64,000 nt of DNA from Devosia pacifica. Lineage in GTDB: Bacteria; Pseudomonadota; Alphaproteobacteria; Rhizobiales; Devosiaceae. The notes below the pieces were generated by a model. The model searched no databases. It was not told where the DNA came from and was given only the letters and a program-made list of their open reading frames with translations. This document shows positions 58,301 through 64,000 of this stretch, piece after piece; the first letter of the stretch is position 1; every line of letters begins with the position of its first letter. The stretch lies in the NCBI RefSeq assembly GCF_014652635.1, contig NZ_BMZE01000004.1, positions 62,001 through 126,000 of the forward strand, written 5' to 3'. Both the position numbers and the translations under genes were made by a program.

Positions 58301-59947
58301 CTAAGTCGTATGTTTTGCCATCTCAATAAGCTCGACGCGCTTCTGTAGTGTGCCCTGCGGCATCTGCCCGTAACGCGCGGTCATGCTGAACTTGCTGTGG
58401 CCCATCAGAAAGCCGAACTCTTCGTCCATCAGTCCCGCTCGGCGCATGGCATCTGAAAAGCCGTGCCGGAAGCTGTAGAGTGACAAGCCGCGCCCTTCTT
58501 TTAGTCCGAGCTTGATCAGATAGAGCCCGAACTTCTTTTCGAACTTGGCGGCGATATGTCCGCGCTCATTGCGCTCCGCTTCAGGAAACACGCGACGCTC
58601 GCCAGCAGCCCGCTGGCGCTCTACGTGCTCAATGAAGCCCATTTCCACCAACTTGGAGTGCACTGGCACGACGCGAAATGATCCCTTGGTTTTCAGGCTC
58701 TTCTCGTCATCGCCTTCGTCGGTAAAGTGCATTACCCAAACGCCGTGCATCTGTCGCACGTCATCCACTAGAAGCTGAGCGATCTCGCCGGGCCTGGCGC
58801 CGGAATACATCATCACATGCGGAAGCCAGTAGCGGTGGTCCCTGATCAGGTGCTCGCCCGGGACGTGCCACTTCACTTCATTCTTGCATCCGGTGAACAG
58901 TGGCGAGGCCAGAAGCACCTGAAGCTCATCATCTGTGAAAGGCCGGACGTTTGTCTTGGTCTTGTCCACCTTCAGATACATGTCGGTAAACGGGTTGGCC
59001 GCGATGTAGTCGTGGGCTGCAAGCCAGTTACAGAAAGCCCCGAAAGCTGCCATGTAGCGGTTTACGGTCTTGGCGGAGATGACCGGCTTGGGCGTTACGA
59101 GCCTGCCGTTCGCCTCAATAATTTCGCGGAAACTCATTCCCTTGAAGATGGAAGTCTCCGCTGCCTTCACCGGGTATTCCTGTAGCAGGGCCTTCCATTC
59201 GCGCACTGCCTTCTTATTGAGATCGCCAACCGGGAAGTCCGAACCGACCAACTCTACAAACGTGCCAATGTCGCGCCGTGCCTGCATCAGCGTCGCCTGA
59301 GAAATGGCCTTCGGGTTCTCCTTGGCGTAGCGCTCAAACAATTCCATCAGCCGTTCGCCCGGCTTTGCGACTTCCAGAGTAGCCGCAGGCCGTGTGACAA
59401 TGGGGTCTACAGGCGCGCCAGCGTAGTTGCCTATGTCGCGCTCGCCGGCGCGTGTCACCACTTCGATCTGTGCGCGCATCAGCCGGAAGCATAGTTCGCG
59501 ATACTGGCTGCTTCCGGGCTCGACTAGGAGCTGGTGGCGCTCAATGAAAGCATCAGCAGCCCATTCAATCAAAACCGTCTCGCCACGCCCAAGGTGCGCC
59601 CGCAGCGCGCGCGTATGGTGTTCGCGGCTTCCGGCCATCCATGTTCTGCTCGTCAGCTCCGGTATGGTGCGCTCAAGCTCGTCTGCCCGCAGCTCAGTCG
59701 CGTAGTGATCCCATGTGGCCCTCGCGAAGTCCTCTTCGGCGATGTCGCGCCGCCGACGCAGCTCGTCGAATTTGTGGTGCCATTCTGCAAGCACTGAAAG
59801 CTTGCGAGTATTAGCGGTCCGCCGATCCTTGGTGTTCAAAGACCGAACGAGCTCGCGCGTGCCCATGAGGTGCTGAAGTTCAGTCGGGACGACCTGCCGA
59901 GCATAATATGTGGAGCCGCGCCGTTTGAGGTTAGAGCCGTTTGCCAT
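58301..59947 (-). CDS. Site-specific tyrosine integrase
   Basis: 548 residues. N-terminal DUF6538-type segment (RGSTYYARQVVPTELQHLMG), a core-binding SAM-like domain, then the catalytic domain: Arg in SGARPGEIAQLL, SFRHGFSDAMRRAG (Arg 494, with Tyr in place of the usual preceding His), MGHSKFSMTARYG with the nucleophile Tyr near 526. It lies 147 bases from the tRNA-Gln 3' end and is read away from it, as expected for the integrase of an element using that tRNA as attB. Longer than phage lambda Int by about 190 residues. Confidence 0.92.
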   Translation of the reverse strand: MANGSNLKRRGSTYYARQVVPTELQHLMGTRELVRSLNTKDRRTANTRKLSVLAEWHHKFDELRRRRDIAEEDFARATWDHYATELRADELERTIPELTSRTWMAGSREHHTRALRAHLGRGETVLIEWAADAFIERHQLLVEPGSSQYRELCFRLMRAQIEVVTRAGERDIGNYAGAPVDPIVTRPAATLEVAKPGERLMELFERYAKENPKAISQATLMQARRDIGTFVELVGSDFPVGDLNKKAVREWKALLQEYPVKAAETSIFKGMSFREIIEANGRLVTPKPVISAKTVNRYMAAFGAFCNWLAAHDYIAANPFTDMYLKVDKTKTNVRPFTDDELQVLLASPLFTGCKNEVKWHVPGEHLIRDHRYWLPHVMMYSGARPGEIAQLLVDDVRQMHGVWVMHFTDEGDDEKSLKTKGSFRVVPVHSKLVEMGFIEHVERQRAAGERRVFPEAERNERGHIAAKFEKKFGLYLIKLGLKEGRGLSLYSFRHGFSDAMRRAGLMDEEFGFLMGHSKFSMTARYGQMPQGTLQKRVELIEMAKHTT

Positions 59948-60006
59948 GCCATTTCTCCTTCCCCAGGCTTTATAGCGATCGGTTCACGGCGGTGCAGATT
60001 TCGCCG

Positions 60007-60031
60007 GAAGTGGATCACCAAAGTGGATCAG
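60007..60031 (+). repeat. Putative integrase arm sites, right end
   Basis: Two copies, GAAGTGGATCAC (60007-60018) and AAAGTGGATCAG (60020-60031), 13 bases apart, sharing AAGTGGATCA with the left end at 41732. They sit between the integrase start and the att core. Confidence 0.65.
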
Positions 60032-60041
60032 TGACGTGCTG

Positions 60042-60068
60042 ATAAGTGCTTGTGAAACAAGAACTTAT
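60042..60068. promoter_or_regulatory. Inverted repeat next to att core
   Basis: Arms ATAAGTGCTTGT and ACAAGAACTTAT, one mismatch, loop GAA, 25 bases from the att core. Could be a recombination-directionality factor site, the tRNA transcript's end hairpin, or the integrase operator. Confidence 0.45.
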
Positions 60069-60092
60069 TGGAACATCAATGACTTAGGGAGG

Positions 60093-60111
60093 ATTGGCTG
60101 GGGAACCTGGA
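60093..60111. repeat. Right attachment repeat (attR core) in tRNA-Gln
   Basis: Same 19 bases as 41643-41661. Here they are continuous with the rest of tRNA-Gln, so this side keeps the working tRNA and the element lies on its 3' side. Confidence 0.9.
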
Positions 60112-60168
60112 TTCGAACCAAGATCGACGGAGTCAGAGTCCGCTGTTCTACCATTGAACTATTCCCCA
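60095..60168 (-). tRNA. tRNA-Gln(CUG)
   Basis: 74 bases with encoded CCA. Acceptor strands TGGGGAA / TTCCCCA, discriminator G, D arm GTTCAATGGTAGAAC, anticodon stem GCGGA / TCCGT with loop CTCTGAC giving anticodon CUG, and T loop TTCGAAT. Reads codon CAG. Its 3' end is the integration target of the element. Confidence 0.95.
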
Positions 60169-60281
60169 AGCAGCGCGGAGCGCTTGGCCAGGCGCCGAGC
60201 GCCTGTGTGGAGGGCTTTTAGCACATTTTCTGGTGAGATCAACCCTGCCGAAAGGCCGCGTGCACGGCGTCCGGACAAGCA

Positions 60282-60521
60282 TCAGTAGGTGGGCGCAATC
60301 ACGCAGAAACCCTGGAGTTTGAGCGCCTCTTCTATGCGCTCCGACTGGCCCCCGATCAGTTTGTCCGCCGAAGAGGTCGTCGCGAAATACGACCAGTCAA
60401 TGTCGCGCAGGTGGGTGGGTATCGCGGCTTTGGCGCTGTCCGGCAGCACGAGAAGGCGTGGCTCTTCCTTCTGAGATGCCTCCGAGGAGGCTGGCTTGGA
60501 GATAAATACGACCACCTGCAT
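60282..60521 (-). CDS. Small conserved-looking hypothetical protein
   Basis: 79 residues from ATG 60521. Segments EPRLLVLPDSAKAAIPTHLR, then DIDWSYFATTSSADKLIGG and a C-terminal RIEEALKLQGFCVIAPTY. No membrane span or known domain. Codon use matches host genes. It is the first host gene right of the tRNA. Confidence 0.65.
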   Translation of the reverse strand: MQVVVFISKPASSEASQKEEPRLLVLPDSAKAAIPTHLRDIDWSYFATTSSADKLIGGQSERIEEALKLQGFCVIAPTY

Positions 60522-60804
60522 TGCCGCCCCCGGGCCTGCTCAAAACGCCGAAACTCCTCAAGAATGAAATGATAACGGAAAAAGTCTACGTCGCAAGAAA
60601 GTTGGGGCGTTGATGGTACAATAATGTCAGCCTCTGGCCGATACTTAAGTCACTGGCCCTGGGTGTCGTTGCGGGTGAGAACCTTAGTCTCGCCATTGCG
60701 CCTATTCGTGTTCTGCACTAGGCTCCATACCAACGTTGATTGACACCGTAATCGGGCGCGATCGGAGCTTCCGCATCTAGCGACCGGACGGACTGGAGAC
60801 TTGA

Positions 60805-62001
60805 GTGACCGATGAGAATCGGTCCGCTGTCGCTTTGCCTGATGGCGAAGTCGGCGCCCGCTTTCGTACTGGTGGCAACAAGCCGCCGTCGAGAGCAACG
60901 GAGGGAGCGCAACTGCCCTCCGGAGCAGCGGACAGGCGGACGAAGTTTACCCACCCTGCCACGCGCAGATACCGCGGCCCCACCTATGCGGCACTGGATC
61001 TCGGCACGAACAATTGCCGCCTTCTGATCGCCCGTCCGCACGACCGCAGTTTCCGCGTCCTCGATGGATTTACCCGCATCGTCCGGCTTGGCGAGGGCGT
61101 CTCGCAGACGGGACGTCTTGGGGATGCGGCAATGGCTCGAACTGTCGAGGCGTTGCGGCATTGCGCCAACAAGCTGAACGATCATCAGCCGGCCCGTATG
61201 CGTCTGATCGCGACAGAAGCCTGTCGCGCAGCAGAAAACGGCGTAGAGTTTCTGGCGCGCGTCAAGGAAGAGGTCGGGCTCGATCTCGAGATCGTCGATC
61301 GCCGGACGGAGGCCGAACTGGCCGTGACCGGGTGTGCCGACCTGATCGAGCAAGGAGCCGACGGCGCTTTGATGTTCGATATTGGCGGCGGCTCGTCCGA
61401 ACTGGCCTGGCTCGATTTCCGCGGCGGCCGGCCGCGTAGCCAGGGCCGCATGTCTGCCTCCATCCGCTCCTGGCAGTCGCTGCCCGTGGGCGTTGTCTCT
61501 ATCGCCGAAAAATTCGGCGGCGTCGATGTGACCCCCGAAGTGTTCGAGGCGATGGTCCAGCATGTCTCAAGCCATCTGCGCCTGTTCCGCGGACGGGAAA
61601 AGCTCAAGCAGATGATCATCGATCATCCCGTGCACCTCATCGGCACGTCCGGCACCGTCACCACGTTGGCGGGCCTGCATCTTGGCCTTGAGCGCTATGA
61701 GCGTCAGAAGGTTGATGGCCTGTGGATGGCACGTCCGCAGGTCGATGCGACGATGAAGGCGCTTCTCGGCATGACGTATGCTCGTCGCATGGCACATCCT
61801 TGCATCGGTCGGGATCGCGCCGATCTTGTGCTGCCGGGCTGCGCGATATTCGAGGCGATCCGGCGCGAGTGGCCAACCGAGCGCGTGCGTGTCGCGGACC
61901 GGGGATTGCGCGAAGGCATTCTGATCTCGCTGATCGATGCGGATCGGCCGCGCCGCATCTCCACGAGCAAGCAATCCCGGGGGCGGCGCAATGGCAGATA
62001 A
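60805..62001 (+). CDS. Ppx/GppA-family phosphatase
   Basis: 398 residues from GTG 60805 behind GGAG. After a variable N-terminal stretch of about 55 residues comes the ASKHA opening [15 protein letters not shown]. Then catalytic Glu region [13 protein letters not shown], phosphate loop [13 protein letters not shown], and [14 protein letters not shown]. Members hydrolyse polyphosphate or pppGpp. No C-terminal HD domain, so it is the short form. The last 11 bases overlap rlmE, a pairing often seen in Rhizobiales. Confidence 0.9.
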   Translation: MTDENRSAVALPDGEVGARFRTGGNKPPSRATEGAQLPSGAADRRTKFTHPATRRYRGPTYAALDLGTNNCRLLIARPHDRSFRVLDGFTRIVRLGEGVSQTGRLGDAAMARTVEALRHCANKLNDHQPARMRLIATEACRAAENGVEFLARVKEEVGLDLEIVDRRTEAELAVTGCADLIEQGADGALMFDIGGGSSELAWLDFRGGRPRSQGRMSASIRSWQSLPVGVVSIAEKFGGVDVTPEVFEAMVQHVSSHLRLFRGREKLKQMIIDHPVHLIGTSGTVTTLAGLHLGLERYERQKVDGLWMARPQVDATMKALLGMTYARRMAHPCIGRDRADLVLPGCAIFEAIRREWPTERVRVADRGLREGILISLIDADRPRRISTSKQSRGRRNGR

Positions 62002-62710
62002 GGCTCTGGGGCGGGGCGGTCGCAAATCGGCGCGCGATCTGAAGGTGCGCGTGAAAACTGCGAAAAAGCGCACGGTCTCCTCGACCAAGTGGCTAGAGCG
62101 TCAGCTCAACGATCCTTATGTCGCACGGGCACGCGCCGAAGGCATGCGCTCGCGCGCTGCTTTCAAGATCAAGGAGATCGACGAAAAGCACCATCTGTTC
62201 AGGCGCGGCGGCAGAGTGGTCGATCTTGGCGCGGCACCGGGTGGCTGGTCGCAGGTGGCGGCTCAAGCCGTCGGCTCGACCGATGAGCGGCCGTTGGTCG
62301 TTGGCATCGATTATCTCGAGATGGACCCGATCCCCGGTGTAAAACTGCTGCAGAAGGATTTTACCGAGGACGATGCCCCGGAGATGCTGATCGCAGCACT
62401 CGAGGGGCAAAAGGCGGACGTGGTAATGTCTGACATGGCATGGCCGACCACGGGCCACCGGCCCACCGATCACTTGCGCATCATTCAACTGGTGGAATTG
62501 GCGGCAGATTTCGCCATGGATGTCCTGAAGCCGGGTGGCAGCTTTGTCGCAAAGGTCTTCCAGGGCGGCACCGAGCATGAATTGCTGCATATGCTCAAGC
62601 GCAATTTCCGCACCACCTTTCACGCCAAACCCCCGTCCAGCCGACAGGATTCTGCCGAGGCGTATCTCGTCGCGAAAGGCTTCAAGGGCAGCGAGATCGA
62701 GGAAGAGTAG
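61991..62710 (+). CDS. rlmE: 23S rRNA 2'-O-methyltransferase RlmE (FtsJ)
   Basis: Methylates the ribose of U2552 of 23S rRNA late in 50S assembly. 239 residues from ATG 61991, overlapping the phosphatase gene. The K-D-K-E set is visible: Lys in [12 protein letters not shown], Asp in VMSDMAW, Lys in [10 protein letters not shown], Glu in [11 protein letters not shown]. The SAM loop is [16 protein letters not shown] basic N-terminal extension of about 35 residues ([12 protein letters not shown]) precedes the domain, as in other alphaproteobacteria. Confidence 0.95.
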   Translation: MADKALGRGGRKSARDLKVRVKTAKKRTVSSTKWLERQLNDPYVARARAEGMRSRAAFKIKEIDEKHHLFRRGGRVVDLGAAPGGWSQVAAQAVGSTDERPLVVGIDYLEMDPIPGVKLLQKDFTEDDAPEMLIAALEGQKADVVMSDMAWPTTGHRPTDHLRIIQLVELAADFAMDVLKPGGSFVAKVFQGGTEHELLHMLKRNFRTTFHAKPPSSRQDSAEAYLVAKGFKGSEIEEE

Positions 62711-62746
62711 GCGGCCTGCTACACCACTCTTCGCGAGCGTTAAGGT

Positions 62747-62769
62747 GGGGCCGGAATAGTCCCGGCCCC
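62747..62769. terminator. Hairpin between convergent genes
   Basis: 8-bp stem GGGGCCGG / CCGGCCCC with a 7-base loop between rlmE and the convergent hydrolase gene. No T tract; likely serves both transcripts. Confidence 0.55.
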
Positions 62770-62776
62770 CGAGAGC

Positions 62777-63529
62777 CTAAAGCTCTTCTGCGAGAAACGT
62801 CTGCAATGCGGCCCAGCTGGCCTGGTCAGCATCGAGATCATAGTCGTCCGAGCTGAAAACAGTGAAGGCGTGCAGGGCGCCGCCATAGATCTCGGCATCA
62901 TGCTCGACGCCGGCTGCCTGCAGTTCATCCATCAGTGCAGCCAGTTCCGACATTCCCGAATTCGGGTCGGCAGAGCCATGCAGCACCAATATGGGGCTGT
63001 CCACACCCTCGTAGCTCTGTCCTTCCGGTGTCGCCAGCGAGCCATGAAAACTGACAAAGCCCTCAAGATCCATGCCGGCCCGCGCCGCTTCCAGCACCGC
63101 AGCGCCACCGAAACAGTAGCCGATCATGACGATCTCGTCCGTCACACCATCGAGTTCCTCGGCCGCCGCTAGTGACCCCATGAGCCGCTCGCGAAACAGA
63201 TCGCGGTCCGCATAAAGCTCACCTGAGCGTTCGCGGTTCTCCTCGAATGAGGACGGACGACGCTCGCTGCCATATACGTCGATGGCAACGGCCGTATAGC
63301 CAAGAGCAGCCAGCATTTCGGCGCGGCGTTCTTCGTAATCCGTCAGCCCGTCCCAATCATGAACGATCAGAACAGTACCCTTTGGCTCGATTGCGGTATT
63401 TGTGGCGACATAGCCCTGCATGGGTACGCCGCCAACCTCATAATCGAAGCTCTGCGCAACCAGCTCCGCATATGCGGGCGTGGCAGTGAGCATAAGACCG
63501 GCCCCGATAATCCCTAAGCGTGACATCAT
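62777..63529 (-). CDS. Secreted dienelactone-hydrolase-family protein
   Basis: 250 residues from ATG 63529, RBS GGGAGAG. Signal peptide MMSRLGIIGAGLMLTATPA, cleavage after AYA. Alpha/beta hydrolase with the DLH Cys nucleophile in IGYCFGGAAVL, Asp in LHGSADPNSG, His in GGALHAFT. DVYGSERRPSS precedes. Periplasmic location is unusual for classical dienelactone hydrolase but common for this subfamily; substrate unknown. Confidence 0.87.
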   Translation of the reverse strand: MMSRLGIIGAGLMLTATPAYAELVAQSFDYEVGGVPMQGYVATNTAIEPKGTVLIVHDWDGLTDYEERRAEMLAALGYTAVAIDVYGSERRPSSFEENRERSGELYADRDLFRERLMGSLAAAEELDGVTDEIVMIGYCFGGAAVLEAARAGMDLEGFVSFHGSLATPEGQSYEGVDSPILVLHGSADPNSGMSELAALMDELQAAGVEHDAEIYGGALHAFTVFSSDDYDLDADQASWAALQTFLAEEL

Positions 63530-63847
63530 AACTCTCCCTGAAGTTTGCGCGTCGTGAAAAACAGACACAGCAACCAAACTCGCTACTTCGGCAAGTGTTG
63601 CGAGCGACAGTGACAGGAACGTGTCTCGAGCGACGACGCGGGGGATGCACGTGAAGAGTGTCGAACGCACTGGTGCCTAAGCCGGCTGACGGGGGTCTGG
63701 CGATACCAGTCCTCGCTACGTAGCTTGCCGGTTTACCCATTGATCGAGAAGCCCAAGCTGTCTGCTAGAGTTGGGATTTTCTGCCAATAGTGGCTGAACC
63801 GACAGCTTTCAGACCGGCAGCAGAAGGCCCGGCAGACTGCACCGACA
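63530..63847. other. Intergenic stretch, no gene seen
   Basis: 318 bases upstream of the hydrolase and downstream of the partial gene at the edge. No convincing ORF, RNA gene or terminator. It should contain the hydrolase promoter on the minus strand. Confidence 0.5.
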
Positions 63848-64000
63848 TTAGTGTGCGCGGCTATCGATCAATATCTGGCGCAACTGGCGCATCAGCGCGG
63901 GCCCAGTGATTTGGGAGGCTGTGTAGCCTTCCTGGGCAAGAACCTGCTTGATCTCGCCATTGGTCGTATAGCGTCCGGACTTTGCGAGTTCGAAGGCGCG
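63848..64000 (-). CDS. C-terminal part of a small hypothetical protein (cut by window edge)
   Basis: The last 50 residues are visible, ending at TAA 63848-63850. Sequence RAFELAKSGRYTTNGEIKQV, LAQEGYTASQITGPALMRQL, then RQILIDSRAH reads as two helices with a helix-turn-like middle. No family named. Coding is supported by composition and an open frame to the edge. Confidence 0.6.
   Translation of the reverse strand, partial: RAFELAKSGRYTTNGEIKQVLAQEGYTASQITGPALMRQLRQILIDSRAH

Larger units (their letters stand above)
41643..60111. mobile_element. Integrated phage-like element (satellite-like or decayed prophage) at tRNA-Gln
   Basis: About 18.45 kb between two copies of a 19-bp direct repeat identical to the 3' end of tRNA-Gln(CUG). 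The tyrosine integrase lies at the tRNA end. Contents: EEP nuclease operon, portal, tail-chaperone-like genes, fused protease/capsid, broken HNH, connectors, terminase, tape measure, a run of small unknown genes, and a PD-(D/E)XK protein. No tail tube, baseplate, fibre, holin/endolysin, repressor or replication gene was recognised. Size and content recall capsid-forming phage satellites; a deleted prophage explains the data equally well. Confidence 0.9.

Noticed and set aside
41643..60111. CRISPR array or integron inside the element
   Set aside because: No regularly spaced repeats and no attC-like sites were seen; repeats found are the att cores and integrase arm sites.

Overview
The window reads as chromosome of an alphaproteobacterium. 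High GC, dense operons with ATGA stop/start overlaps, many periplasmic-binding-protein ABC importers, a PQQ glucose dehydrogenase and an FNR/FixK-type box point to Hyphomicrobiales, perhaps a Devosia/Pelagibacterium-like lineage. The genus is an inference from gene content only.

Layout. 1-4.5 kb: membrane PQQ glucose dehydrogenase (gcd, 3' end cut by the window edge), a DMT-family exporter and a short-chain dehydrogenase. 4.5-19.5 kb: an island that looks built to import and break down peptidoglycan-derived amino sugars. It has a UTRA-type GntR regulator, a dipeptide/muropeptide-type ABC importer (binding protein, two permeases, two ATPases), a beta-lactamase-fold serine hydrolase, AnmK, MurQ, a BadF/BadG-type amino-sugar kinase, a NanE-like epimerase and a complete second ABC importer of the sugar type. 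Candidate shared operators lie in the divergent 8.6 kb region and in front of the sugar importer at 19.5 kb. 19.7-34.5 kb: an aldehyde dehydrogenase, a diguanylate cyclase, and a sugar-acid catabolic locus (cupin, SDR, aldo/keto reductase, two enolase-superfamily dehydratases, FCD-type GntR, sugar ABC importer, RraA-like aldolase, SDR). 34.6-41.6 kb: an acyl-CoA synthetase/GNAT fusion behind a perfect FNR/FixK box, a LysR regulator, an FAD/NAD(P)-binding protein and a MOSC protein.

41,643-60,111: an integrated phage-like element of about 18.45 kb, bounded by a 19-bp direct repeat that is the 3' end of an intact tRNA-Gln(CUG); a tyrosine integrase lies next to that tRNA. It carries an HK97-type head and packaging set (portal, fused protease/capsid, connectors, terminase), tail-assembly-chaperone-like genes and a tape measure. 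I find no tail tube, baseplate, fibre, lysis or replication gene. The HNH endonuclease is frameshifted, and terminase sits after the connectors rather than before the portal. Two nuclease loci lie at its ends: an endonuclease/exonuclease/phosphatase (EEP) enzyme with a coupled small partner on the left, and a PD-(D/E)XK protein on the right. Several uncharacterised small genes are preceded by palindromes, one of them a perfect 30-bp palindrome. A satellite-like or decayed prophage carrying candidate defence cargo is the best reading.

60.2-64 kb returns to host genes: a small conserved-looking protein, a Ppx/GppA phosphatase overlapping rlmE, a secreted dienelactone-hydrolase-like protein and a truncated small ORF at the edge.
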